A DNA stretch of 6,762 nucleotides from an uncultured Porphyromonadaceae bacterium (GTDB taxonomy: Bacteria > Bacteroidota > Bacteroidia > Bacteroidales > Muribaculaceae), in assembly GCA_947174225.1 (NCBI GenBank), contig CAMWIF010000148.1:1-6762 (forward strand), read 5' to 3'. Each line of letters opens with the position of its first letter. Position 1 is the stretch's first letter. The translations under genes and the position numbers were made by a program. Shown in pieces: positions 1 to 6,021 of the stretch. The notes beneath the pieces were generated by a model. That model did no database searches. It worked only from the letters and a program-made list of their open reading frames with translations, and had not been told where the DNA came from.

Positions 1-18
1 CATTAGTATATATTATTT

Positions 19-477
19 TTATTTATTTTCAGATTTCAGATCACGTCCTTCAAATTCATTGAGTTTAATTCGCCATTCTTCAGGAAGTGAGTGGGAATGT
101 CCTGTAGCTGGGTCGAAGCTCACCATCACAGTTTCACAAATCGACTTGATTTGTCCCGTGTTTCTTTCGCGTATGGCTTGAAGGAGCTTGAAGCTTTTAT
201 CGTGGATAGATAGGCAGGTGGTAAGCACCTCAATCTCCTCTCCGAAGAAGATTGGGGCAAGGTAGGCGCAATTTACGTTTGCGATAACGGTGTCAACGTG
301 TTTCCATTCCACTTTTTTACCTTGGACAGCTTCAAAATAATATGCTTTCCCTGTGTCATAGAAAGAGAAATAGACGGTGTTGTTGACATGTCCCAACACA
401 TCTACATCGTTGAAACGAATTTGTACCGGTGTGGCGTTGTGGAAAATAGATATGTCGGGTAGGTTGTTTGGATCCAT
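19..477 (-). CDS. Acyl-CoA thioesterase, hotdog fold (4HBT / YbgC-FadM type)
   Basis: Predicted cytoplasmic thioesterase that hydrolyses acyl-CoA (or a related acyl thioester) to free acid and CoA; the substrate cannot be read from sequence. The 152 residues are a normal length for a single 4HBT domain. The signature is near the N-terminus: R21-F-N-D24-V-D26-V-L-G29-H30-V31-N32-N33, followed by an aromatic-rich helix (YFSFYD). By analogy with 4-hydroxybenzoyl-CoA thioesterase and YbgC-type enzymes, D26 is the likely catalytic aspartate. Later segments (VNCAYLAPIFFGEEIEV, then SICETVMVSFDPATG) match the usual hotdog beta-strand order of the family. It is the last gene of the minus-strand operon visible here, starting 2 nt after the DUF721 stop codon. 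An ATG at positions 3-1 might start a further co-directional gene, but the window ends there. The fold is sure; the physiological role is not. Confidence 0.88.
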   Translation of the reverse strand: MDPNNLPDISIFHNATPVQIRFNDVDVLGHVNNTVYFSFYDTGKAYYFEAVQGKKVEWKHVDTVIANVNCAYLAPIFFGEEIEVLTTCLSIHDKSFKLLQAIRERNTGQIKSICETVMVSFDPATGHSHSLPEEWRIKLNEFEGRDLKSENK

Positions 478-479
478 AA

Positions 480-785
480 TTAATATTGTTTAGGAGCAGT
501 GAAGCGGATATCTTCTATGATAACACGTCCCACTGTGGAATTGATTGCACGGCAGAGCTGCGAACGGTTCATTGAAAGCTCGTGGCGAAGGGAAGCGTTG
601 CGCACCCCTACTGTCATCAGCGAGTCTTTCACCGTGGGGCGCATGCATTGTGCCGCCAGGTCGGGTCCTACCGTCAGACTCCAAGCGTCGATGGCTTTAC
701 GCTCGTCGAGGCGGTCTTGCATACAGTTGTCTTGGAATGCGAGACGTAACACATCTCCTATGCTCTGCGACTCTTTTCTCTCCAT
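480..785 (-). CDS. DUF721 / DciA-like protein
   Basis: Small protein of the DUF721 family, which includes DciA, the loader or partner of the replicative helicase DnaB in bacteria lacking DnaC/DnaI. It is 101 residues and consists of essentially just the domain. Visible family features are a central W35-S-L-T-V-G39-P-D-L-A-A segment, then the PTVKDSLMTVGVRNASLRHELSMNR stretch (a strand followed by a helix carrying the conserved E-L) and a C-terminal VGRVIIEDIRF strand. The start lies one base after the recF stop, so translation is probably coupled. DUF721 genes next to recF are also known from actinobacterial origin regions, which supports a role in DNA replication or repair; here that is inference, because no dnaA or dnaN is in the window. 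The DciA function itself has not been shown for this protein. Confidence 0.82.
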   Translation of the reverse strand: MERKESQSIGDVLRLAFQDNCMQDRLDERKAIDAWSLTVGPDLAAQCMRPTVKDSLMTVGVRNASLRHELSMNRSQLCRAINSTVGRVIIEDIRFTAPKQY

Positions 786-786
786 A

Positions 787-1893
787 TCATTGCCGGCTTA
801 ATGGGGTAAATTGTCCGTCGGCTACATTCATAAGCGCGTAAGGTCCCTCCATTGCGGTAAGAATGTCGTCGAGATGCTTACGGTTAGTATCGGTTATGAA
901 TATCTGTCCGAAGGTGTCGGAAGATGTCACCTCGTGCATGATGCTTTCCACTCTTGAAGCGTCAAGCTTATCGAAGATATCATCAAGCAGGAGAAGGGGA
1001 GTGGTGCCGCCCGCCTCTTTGAGATAATCGAATATGGCGAGGCGAAGAGCTATGGTGAATGTCTTCACCTGACCTTGACTGCCCAAGCGGCGCAGGCTGT
1101 AGCCGTCAAGACTTGTTTCGAGGTCATCACGGTGTATCCCGGCAGAGGTATGGCCGAGAGCGAGGTCTTTGGCTCGCCGTTCGTCAAACAGTTCGCGCAG
1201 GGATTTCTCCTCCAGCTTGCTGCTGTAAGTGATGGATGTGACCTCACGTTCTCCCGACAACCTTGCGTAACATTCCTCTACCTTAGGAGCCAATTGCTCT
1301 ACCCATTCCTTACGGTAGGCATGTATATACGCGGCAGCCTCCTCCATTCCGATTTCGATGCTTTCAAACAGTATAGGATCGTTTACTCCGGAGCGCAGCA
1401 TCTTGTTGCGGCTCTCGAGGGCACGGTTGTAGCGTATGAGGGTGTTGAGGTAATCCGGATGTGCCTGAGAGATTACGGTATCCATTAATTTTCGACGCTC
1501 CTCTCCCGGACCGCGAATTATTTGGGAATCGTCGGGAGTGACTGTCACAATCGGGTAGCGACCTATATGCTCCGAAAGACGATGATATTCCTTGCCGTTG
1601 CGTTTGAGGCTTTTTGCCTTTCCTTTCGTAAATCCACAGGCGATTGTGTCGGTGAGGGCACAGTCGGTCAGGAAGTCCCCCTTCACAAGTAACAGTTCCT
1701 CACCGTGGCGCACGAGGGCACTGTCAGGTAAAGCCGACATGGGGCGAGCCATACTTAGGAAATGTATAGCTTCGAGGAGATTGCTCTTTCCCATACCATT
1801 CATCCCCAGGAGGCAATTGACTCCCGGGGAAAATTCTATGGTAGCAGAGGCGATATTCTTAAAATTGAGTATGTCGATGTTCTTAAGGATCAT
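787..1893 (-). CDS. recF: DNA replication and repair protein RecF
   Basis: SMC/ABC-type ATPase that acts with RecO and RecR to load RecA at single-strand gaps and stalled forks; it binds DNA in the cytoplasm. The 368 residues match full-length RecF. An N-terminal strand leads to Walker A at about 30-38 (GMNGMGKSN), followed by the RecF-typical FLSMARPMSALPD region. The middle arm (about 120-240) contains DDSQIIRGPGEERRKLMD. A degenerate GPHRDDL motif reads AGIHRDDL (251-258). The ABC signature lies at about 270-286 (LGSQGQVKTFTIALRLA) and Walker B at about 300-311 (LLLLDDIFDKLD). The D-loop and switch follow (DASRVESI, then FITDT). The start ATG overlaps the upp stop as ATGA (1890-1893), implying translational coupling. 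Walker A ends GKS rather than the commoner GKT, which is functionally equivalent. recF here is separated from dnaA/dnaN, as in many Bacteroidota. Confidence 0.97.
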   Translation of the reverse strand: MILKNIDILNFKNIASATIEFSPGVNCLLGMNGMGKSNLLEAIHFLSMARPMSALPDSALVRHGEELLLVKGDFLTDCALTDTIACGFTKGKAKSLKRNGKEYHRLSEHIGRYPIVTVTPDDSQIIRGPGEERRKLMDTVISQAHPDYLNTLIRYNRALESRNKMLRSGVNDPILFESIEIGMEEAAAYIHAYRKEWVEQLAPKVEECYARLSGEREVTSITYSSKLEEKSLRELFDERRAKDLALGHTSAGIHRDDLETSLDGYSLRRLGSQGQVKTFTIALRLAIFDYLKEAGGTTPLLLLDDIFDKLDASRVESIMHEVTSSDTFGQIFITDTNRKHLDDILTAMEGPYALMNVADGQFTPLSRQ

Positions 1894-2561
1894 TCGTCGT
1901 CTTTTTCACCGTATGCAAGGTCGCCGGCGTCGCCGAGTCCCGGCACGATGTAGCTATGTGAGTTGATGTCAGGATCAATGGCAGCTGTCCAGATGGTTGT
2001 GATTCCTTCTGGTAACACCTCGCAAAGATACTCCATCGCCTGACGGGAGGCTATTACAGACGCCACATGCAGACGAGCAGGTGTACCCTTTTTGAGCAGT
2101 GCTCGATAACCAAGTTCCATTGAACTGCCGGTAGCAAGCATCGGGTCGATGAGAATCACTGTCTTGCCGTCGATTCTTGGGGTGGCCATATATTCTATGA
2201 GCACATCAAACTGGTCCCCTTTCTCCTTGTAGCGACGATATGCGCTGACGAAAGCATTCTCGGCTTTGTCGAAAAAGTCGAGGAAACCCTGATGGAACGG
2301 GATGCCGGCACGCAGGATGGTGGCAAGCACAATCTGATCGGTGATCTCGTGACACATAGCATAGCCGAGCGGAGTCTGCACTTTATCCTGAGTGTAGTCC
2401 ATACGCTTGGAAATCTCATATGCCATTATCTCACCTATGCGTTTGAGGTTGTTGCGGAAGCGCATCGGGTCGTTCTGGATGTTGACATCGCGAAGCTCTC
2501 TCATATATCGGCTTACGAGACTTGGTGTCGTAGCGAAGTTGATGATTTCAATATTGTTCAT
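1890..2561 (-). CDS. upp: Uracil phosphoribosyltransferase
   Basis: Pyrimidine salvage enzyme converting uracil and PRPP to UMP and pyrophosphate in the cytoplasm. The length of 223 residues is slightly more than the E. coli enzyme (208 aa); the extra residues lie mainly at the two ends. Visible motifs: ILRAGIPFHQGF at about 82-93; the PRPP-binding loop VILIDPMLATGSS at about 136-148; and the uracil-binding C-terminal segment Y204-I-V-P-G-L-G-D-A-G-D at 204-214, diagnostic of Upp as against PyrR or other type I phosphoribosyltransferases. The tail ends in acidic GEKDDE. Its start lies 14 nt after the ribF stop and its end overlaps recF by 4 nt. I saw no promoter in the short gap to ribF, so it is probably transcribed from upstream of the HAD gene. 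All motifs look intact. Confidence 0.96.
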   Translation of the reverse strand: MNNIEIINFATTPSLVSRYMRELRDVNIQNDPMRFRNNLKRIGEIMAYEISKRMDYTQDKVQTPLGYAMCHEITDQIVLATILRAGIPFHQGFLDFFDKAENAFVSAYRRYKEKGDQFDVLIEYMATPRIDGKTVILIDPMLATGSSMELGYRALLKKGTPARLHVASVIASRQAMEYLCEVLPEGITTIWTAAIDPDINSHSYIVPGLGDAGDLAYGEKDDE

Positions 2562-2575
2562 AGTTTAGATGGAAT

Positions 2576-3487
2576 TTATAGATATAACTGTTGTTTGCCG
2601 CTTTTTGTCGCATCTGAAAGAAAAACTTTTGCCGCGTCGCGGTCTTTCTCTATCTGTTGCCGCAGAGCCTCGATAGACTTGAATTTCATTTCATCGCGCA
2701 AGCGTTTACGGAAAATCAGCGAGATAGGATGTCCATATAGGTCGCCGTCGAAGTCGATAATATGAGCCTCAACGGTGCGTTGGTCACCGCGTCTCACTGT
2801 GGGGCGCGTGCCTATGTTGACTATCGCCTGACGGCGTGACCCGTCGGGCAGCACAGCGATTGCCGCATAAACCCCGTTGGCAGGGATAATCAATTCAGGT
2901 TGTGGAAGTAGGTTGGCGGTCGGAAATCCGATGGTGCGTCCGAGTCGGTTGCCTGTCACTACCGTCCCTGAGAGGGAGTAGTAGCGTCCTAACATCGACG
3001 TGGCTCTGTCGATGTCACCGGCAATGATTGCCTTACGTATAGCGGAGGAACTGATTCCTGCCACGAAGGGAGCTTCCACTACCTCGATCCCTAATTCAGC
3101 TCCTATACGTTTATAATCGGCTATGGAGAGGGTCACACCGTCTGAACCGAAGGTATTGTCGTAGCCTACCACTAAGCCGACGACACCGTACTCGTCATGA
3201 AGGCGTCGCATCCAGTCGCGGGCAGTGGTCTCCCTCATCTCTCTGTCGAAATGCATAACGAGTGCCATCACCCCGGCACCGCGTAACAGCTCACACTTCT
3301 TCTCCGTGGAGGTTATGGAGGATGGTGTGCGTTCCGGAGCGATTATGGTGAGTGGGTGGCTGTCGAAAGTTATGACTATCGGGTCAATATCTTTCTCAGC
3401 CGCTATCTCCTTGAGCTTTTCCACCACGGTGAGATGGCCTTTATGAACGCCGTCGAATGTGCCTATGGCAGCTACCGCACTTCTCAC
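2576..3487 (-). CDS. ribF: Bifunctional riboflavin kinase / FMN adenylyltransferase (FAD synthetase)
   Basis: Makes FMN from riboflavin plus ATP, then FAD from FMN plus ATP. The N-terminal adenylyltransferase domain carries the nucleotidyltransferase motif GTFDGVHKGH (9-18), TFDSHP (40-45), GYDNTFG (108-114) and ISSSAIR (145-151). The C-terminal flavokinase domain (about 163-290) carries GRTIGFPTAN (183-192) with the PTAN substrate motif, GVYA (205-208), and the catalytic glutamate E240 in VEAHIIDFDGDLYG. The 303 residues are a normal length. The start is a GTG overlapping the HAD stop as GTGA (3484-3487). No ATG occurs in frame before the GTFDG motif, and a purine-rich GGAGAGGAGG lies about 10 nt upstream, unusual among these genes. 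The protein therefore has a very short leader before the first strand compared with many RibF proteins. It is cotranscribed with the HAD gene upstream and upp downstream. Confidence 0.96.
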   Translation of the reverse strand: MRSAVAAIGTFDGVHKGHLTVVEKLKEIAAEKDIDPIVITFDSHPLTIIAPERTPSSITSTEKKCELLRGAGVMALVMHFDREMRETTARDWMRRLHDEYGVVGLVVGYDNTFGSDGVTLSIADYKRIGAELGIEVVEAPFVAGISSSAIRKAIIAGDIDRATSMLGRYYSLSGTVVTGNRLGRTIGFPTANLLPQPELIIPANGVYAAIAVLPDGSRRQAIVNIGTRPTVRRGDQRTVEAHIIDFDGDLYGHPISLIFRKRLRDEMKFKSIEALRQQIEKDRDAAKVFLSDATKSGKQQLYL

Positions 3488-4122
3488 TTTGACACACCCT
3501 CCTCTCCGAGACGTTGGCAGACAGCGATCATAGAGTCGGTGCCGTTGTTGTCGATTTGGATAGCGTTCAGTCCTATTGAGCGGGCACTTTCACAGTTCTT
3601 GGCAGAGTCGTCGAGCATAACCGTCTCCTTGGGGTCAAGTCCGTAGCGGTCAACCACGTGTTGGAAAATTTCCGGGTCAGGCTTGCATAGCTTCTCTTGA
3701 TAGGAAGTCACAACGCCATCGAAATAATCGTTGATGGTGAGTCCTTCCTGACGGAATGCCAAATCAATCCAATGGTTAAACATCAGCGGATTGGTATTGG
3801 AAAGCACAAACAGACGAAATCCCTTTTCACGCAGGTCGCGGATGGCTTGGAGTCGCTCGATAGGAATCTCCATAAGGAAACGCTCAAACGCATCACGGAT
3901 TTCTGTGCAGGTTGTGTTGGGACGACATCTCGGGAGCATATCGTCGTAGAAGTCGGCTGTTGTGGAATGTCCGTTTTCAAGGAGCAGGAAGGGACCTTTC
4001 TGCTCATACTCACCGAGGAGTGCGGGTGCGTCTTGAATGCCGATTGCTTCGAGTGCATCGGCGGCACGTTGGCGGTTTAGGTCTATCACTACGCCGCCGA
4101 GATCGAATATTATATTTTTCAT
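3484..4122 (-). CDS. HAD-superfamily hydrolase, YihX-like (probable phosphatase)
   Basis: Haloacid dehalogenase superfamily enzyme, 212 residues. Motif I is F-D7-L-G9-G-V-V-I-D, so D7 is the nucleophile and the usual second aspartate (D+2) is replaced by Gly, as in YihX-like and related C1-cap proteins. A helical cap spans about 15-90. Motif II is L-S108-N-T-N, motif III is K147-P148-D-P, and motif IV is M-L-D171-D172-S. E. coli YihX, which resembles it in the LSNTN and KP-IFQH segments, acts on alpha-glucose-1-phosphate; the substrate here is unknown. A phosphosugar or FMN is possible given pfkA and ribF beside it, but that is only inference. It is the first gene of the operon. The ATG lies 4 nt after a TAATTTTG box, suggesting little or no leader. 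Superfamily is certain, substrate is not. Confidence 0.88.
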   Translation of the reverse strand: MKNIIFDLGGVVIDLNRQRAADALEAIGIQDAPALLGEYEQKGPFLLLENGHSTTADFYDDMLPRCRPNTTCTEIRDAFERFLMEIPIERLQAIRDLREKGFRLFVLSNTNPLMFNHWIDLAFRQEGLTINDYFDGVVTSYQEKLCKPDPEIFQHVVDRYGLDPKETVMLDDSAKNCESARSIGLNAIQIDNNGTDSMIAVCQRLGEEGVSK

Positions 4123-4126
4123 ACTG

Positions 4127-4134
4127 CAAAATTA
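4127..4134 (-). promoter_or_regulatory. Possible -7 box (TAATTTTG) of the HAD-ribF-upp-recF operon
   Basis: On the minus strand TAATTTTG matches the Bacteroidota TAnnTTTG -7 element exactly. Only four bases (CAGT) separate it from the HAD start codon, so a transcript from it would be nearly leaderless. The nearest upstream TTTG on that strand lies 24 nt away rather than about 20, so the -33 element is weak or absent. The call rests on the -7 box and its position at the head of the operon. Confidence 0.4.
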
Positions 4135-4141
4135 ACAAAAT

Positions 4142-4163
4142 TTTTGTCACTTCCCCGACAAAA
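4142..4163. repeat. Inverted repeat between the pfkA promoter boxes
   Basis: TTTTGTC (4142-4148) and GACAAAA (4157-4163) form perfect 7-bp arms around an 8-nt centre (ACTTCCCC). The repeat covers the -33 TTTG and most of the spacer of the pfkA promoter, and lies just upstream of the divergent HAD promoter box. It could be an operator, or a chance by-product of opposed TTTG/CAAA elements in AT-rich DNA. Confidence 0.4.
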
Positions 4164-4174
4164 TATTATCTTTG
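4143..4174 (+). promoter_or_regulatory. Bacteroidota-type promoter of pfkA
   Basis: TTTG at 4143-4146 and TATCTTTG at 4167-4174 are separated by exactly 20 nt, a full match to TTTG-N19-21-TAnnTTTG. Transcription should start near 4179-4181, giving a leader of about 55 nt before the pfkA ATG. The spacer between the boxes contains an inverted repeat (4142-4163). Confidence 0.72.
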
Positions 4175-4184
4175 TGGGAGATTT

Positions 4185-4223
4185 ATGGGAGAAAACCACC
4201 TAAATTATAACAATCCACTATAA
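4185..4223 (+). other. Short leader ORF upstream of pfkA (12 codons)
   Basis: ATG at 4185 opens a 12-residue frame, MGENHLNYNNPL, closed by TAA at 4221-4223, 12 nt before the pfkA ATG. It falls inside the predicted leader, just after the expected transcription start. Four of the twelve residues are Asn, and no run of one regulatory amino acid or attenuator-like stem is visible. It may be translated, or may be chance in AT-rich leader DNA. Confidence 0.25.
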
Positions 4224-4235
4224 AATCATATAGCT

Positions 4236-5216
4236 ATGACAAAACAAAGAGCAGTCGGAATCCTGACATCGGGAGGTGATGCCCCCGGAATGAACGCCGC
4301 TATCCGTGCGGTGACACGAGCCGCAATATTCGCAGGTTTCAAGGTATTTGGCATTATGCGTGGCTATCGTGGCCTTATCACAGATGAGATACAGGAGTTC
4401 TCAACCCAGAACGTGTCGAACATCATTCAGCGTGGCGGCACCATCTTGAAGACAGCCCGCTGTAAGGAGTTCCAGACTCCCGAAGGACGTCAGTGTGCCT
4501 ACGATGTGCTCCAGCGTCACGGCATTGACAGCCTCGTTGTGATTGGCGGCGACGGCTCACTCACCGGCGCACGTATCTTTGCCAATGAGTTCTCATTCCA
4601 AGTGGTGGGCTTGCCCGGCACAATTGACAACGACCTTTATGGCACTGACTCCACTATTGGTTATGACACCGCCCTCAACACTATTATGGACTGTGTGGAC
4701 AAGATTCGCGACACTGCCACTTCTCACGAGCGTCTTTTCTTCATCGAGGTTATGGGACGTGATGCCGGCTTCCTTGCCCTCAACGGTGCCATTGCTTCAG
4801 GTGCGGAGGCAGCCATCATACCGGAGATTTCCACACAGGTTGACCAGCTCGACGAACTTATCGCCAACGGTTTCCGCAAATCGAAAAACTCATCGATTGT
4901 GCTTGTGGCTGAGTCGCCCGCTACCGGTGGCGCTATGGGTCTTGCCGAGCGTGTTAAGAACGAATATCCCAACTACGATGTGCGTGTGACTATCTTGGGT
5001 CACCTCCAGCGTGGCGGTTCACCGACAGCACACGACCGTATACTTGCTTCTCGTATGGGTGCAGCTGCTGTCGATGCGCTTCTTGACGACCAGCGTAACG
5101 TTATGATCGGCATCAAGAACGATGAGATTGTCTACGTTCCCTTCACCAAAGCCATCAAGAACGACAAGCCCATCAATCAGGAGCTCCTCTCCACCCTCCG
5201 TCGCCTCTCCATCTAA
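4236..5216 (+). CDS. pfkA: ATP-dependent 6-phosphofructokinase
   Basis: Phosphorylates fructose 6-phosphate to fructose 1,6-bisphosphate with ATP, the committed step of glycolysis, in the cytoplasm. The 326 residues match the bacterial PfkA type. Motifs in order: GILTSGGDAPGMNAAIR at 8-24 (ATP binding), RGYRGL at 42-47, GGDGS at 104-108, PGTIDND at 127-133 with catalytic base D131, EVMGR at 171-175, and LGHLQRGGSPTAHDR near the C-terminal side. Gly at position 107 of GGDGS and Gly at 128 of PGTIDND are the residues of ATP-using enzymes; PPi-dependent enzymes typically carry Asp and Lys there. The gene is monocistronic, has its own promoter (4143-4174) and is followed by a long hairpin terminator (5241-5291). 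GC is higher than in the right-hand genes and many codons end in C, consistent with high expression. A. Bacteroidales genome may carry several PFK paralogues, so the numbered symbol is tentative. Confidence 0.96.
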   Translation: MTKQRAVGILTSGGDAPGMNAAIRAVTRAAIFAGFKVFGIMRGYRGLITDEIQEFSTQNVSNIIQRGGTILKTARCKEFQTPEGRQCAYDVLQRHGIDSLVVIGGDGSLTGARIFANEFSFQVVGLPGTIDNDLYGTDSTIGYDTALNTIMDCVDKIRDTATSHERLFFIEVMGRDAGFLALNGAIASGAEAAIIPEISTQVDQLDELIANGFRKSKNSSIVLVAESPATGGAMGLAERVKNEYPNYDVRVTILGHLQRGGSPTAHDRILASRMGAAAVDALLDDQRNVMIGIKNDEIVYVPFTKAIKNDKPINQELLSTLRRLSI

Positions 5217-5240
5217 TCCGTCTATAGATTATTTGAATGT

Positions 5241-5291
5241 AACCGTCCGAAAAAGCTGGCTTGAGCTCAAGTCGGCTTTTTTCGGACGGTT
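5241..5291 (+). terminator. Long hairpin terminator after pfkA
   Basis: An inverted repeat whose arms pair over about 23 positions with one bulged T (at the 5277-5282 T-run) and two G-T wobbles, around a tight loop centred at 5265/5266. The core is A5-GC...GC-T6 (5250-5282), so the T-run follows a strong stem as in Rho-independent terminators. The arms extend outward as AACCGTCCG (5241-5249) and CGGACGGTT (5283-5291). The A and T runs are nearly symmetrical, so it could also act from the other strand. Confidence 0.8.
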
Positions 5292-5318
5292 GTCTTGAAA
5301 TTCGTCTTGACAGATAGC

Positions 5319-5365
5319 TCTTAATAAAAGGAAATCACGACTGTCGCGATTTCCTTTTATTAAGA
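5319..5365 (-). terminator. Hairpin terminator after pncA
   Basis: Perfect 18-bp arms (5319-5336 and 5348-5365; core CTTAATAAAAGGAAATC and its complement) flank an 11-nt centre that contains a further CGAC/GTCG pairing. It starts 6 nt beyond the pncA stop codon on the minus strand and ends with CCTTTTATTAAG, T-rich though not a pure T-run. It probably ends the pncA transcript and backs up the pfkA terminator from the other side. Confidence 0.68.
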
Positions 5366-5370
5366 ACTTA

Positions 5371-5910
5371 TTAGTACATTTGAGAGAGTTTGGTGCCACC
5401 GTCGAGAGAAGGAGAAAACTCCGGCAGCACATTAAACATCTCTTTACCGAAGAGCGCGATGCCGTCAGTCAAGGTGTCGAATACACAGACATCTCCAGCC
5501 AAACCGCACACATCAATTGCCTCAATACCTTTAGTGCGGATGATGGATGCAATCTCAGCCGCTGCCTTCGGATTCTTGAATATGGAATATTCCTCTGTCT
5601 CACCATTCTCTCCTTTATATAAAAAGGTCACATCGCCCTGAGTTGTATAAAGAGGTTTAAAAAGCGGCTGCCACACTGCCGCTCCCACCGTATCGTGAAC
5701 GCAGTGTATAGGCCATATGCCACCATTCTCCTTGAAAGAGCAATGCCCATAAGGATGACGGTCGGCAGTTACGATTTTATGCACATATTTGCCGTCATTG
5801 GCAGCGATATACTCAGCCAACTCATTCATTGCGTGTTCAGCACCTGGCACCGGCAAACTACCGATAATAAAGTCGATCTGCGGATCGACAATAAGCAGCA
5901 TACGTTTCAT
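5371..5910 (-). CDS. pncA: Nicotinamidase (isochorismatase-like hydrolase)
   Basis: Hydrolyses nicotinamide to nicotinate and ammonia for NAD salvage through the Preiss-Handler route. Counting from the chosen start (179 residues), the catalytic triad is D9 (IVDPQIDF), K99 (FLYKGE) and C142 (LAGDVCVFD). Metal ligands are D50, H52 and H56 in TADRHPYGHCSF, plus H69 in the WPIHCV motif, the set seen in known PncA enzymes. The motifs therefore favour nicotinamidase over other cysteine hydrolases of the superfamily. Start choice: the frame is open to an ATG at 5931 (186 aa) and has another at 5916 (MPMKR). The homologous core begins at MKRMLLIVDPQ, so 5910 is preferred. A GGAG lies 9 nt before the 5916 ATG, which makes that start a real alternative. 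The gene is alone, with its own promoter upstream and a hairpin downstream, and converges on pfkA. Confidence 0.92.
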   Translation of the reverse strand: MKRMLLIVDPQIDFIIGSLPVPGAEHAMNELAEYIAANDGKYVHKIVTADRHPYGHCSFKENGGIWPIHCVHDTVGAAVWQPLFKPLYTTQGDVTFLYKGENGETEEYSIFKNPKAAAEIASIIRTKGIEAIDVCGLAGDVCVFDTLTDGIALFGKEMFNVLPEFSPSLDGGTKLSQMY

Positions 5911-5916
5911 AGGCAT

Positions 5917-5997
5917 TATCAATTTCTCCAAAAGACAAAATTACTTACGTGACAAAAATCCTTCAGAAAACAAAAGATTCTTCAAAGAACAAAATTA
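5917..5997 (-). repeat. Imperfect tandem repeats in the pncA leader
   Basis: Read on the minus strand, the segment divides into four related units of about 16-20 nt beginning TTTTG or TTTG: TTTTGTTCTTTGAAGAATC, TTTTGTTTTCTGAAGGATT, TTTGTCACGTAAGTAA and TTTTGTCTTTTGGAGAAATT. The first and last, each preceded by TAA or TAAT, are alike at about 17 of 20 positions when aligned from TAATTTTG. The third unit is the most divergent. No open reading frame of note runs through it. Confidence 0.45.
5936..5943 (-). promoter_or_regulatory. Second TAATTTTG box close to the pncA start
   Basis: On the minus strand TAATTTTG is an exact TAnnTTTG match, but no TTTG lies 19-21 nt upstream. A transcript from it would begin near 5929-5931, too late for the ATG at 5931 and giving a leader of about 12-20 nt for starts at 5916 or 5910. 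It may be an alternative promoter or only a copy within the local repeats. Confidence 0.3.
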
Positions 5998-6021
5998 CCC
6001 AAAAACTTCCAAACCATCAAA
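5990..6021 (-). promoter_or_regulatory. Bacteroidota-type promoter of pncA
   Basis: On the minus strand TTTG (6021-6018) and TAATTTTG (5997-5990) are separated by 20 nt, matching the consensus in every fixed base. Transcription should start near 5983-5985, leaving a leader of about 70 nt before pncA that is filled by imperfect tandem repeats. Confidence 0.7.

Noticed and set aside
1..18. An ATG at positions 3-1 (minus strand) after the thioesterase gene, possibly the start of another operon gene.
   Set aside because: Only the three bases of a would-be start codon are inside the window, so nothing can be said about a product.
499..841. Plus-strand open frames of about 100 codons opposite the DUF721 gene and the end of recF.
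   Set aside because: They have no recognisable domain, and they lie antisense to genes with clear family motifs.
1075..1488. A 137-codon plus-strand frame antisense to recF.
   Set aside because: The minus-strand frame encodes an intact RecF with Walker A, signature and Walker B motifs; the antisense frame is a by-product of its codon use.
2292..2765. A 157-codon plus-strand frame antisense to upp and the end of ribF.
   Set aside because: It crosses the junction of two well-supported genes and shows no family features.
3484..4122. Loss of the second aspartate in HAD motif I (DLGG instead of DxD) as a sign of inactivation.
   Set aside because: Gly or Asn at this position is normal in YihX-like and related HAD proteins, and motifs II-IV are intact.
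4543..4989. A 148-codon frame inside pfkA in another plus-strand frame.
   Set aside because: It lies entirely within pfkA, whose catalytic motifs run through the same segment in the proper frame.
5319..5365. The 18-bp inverted repeat as the end of an insertion sequence or an attachment site.
   Set aside because: There is no transposase or second copy nearby, and its place just after the pncA stop fits a terminator better.
5911..5931. An N-terminal extension MEKLIMP for pncA (start at 5931).
   Set aside because: The conserved nicotinamidase core starts at MKRMLLIVDPQ and the extra residues match no family feature. The ATG at 5916 with GGAG 9 nt upstream remains possible.
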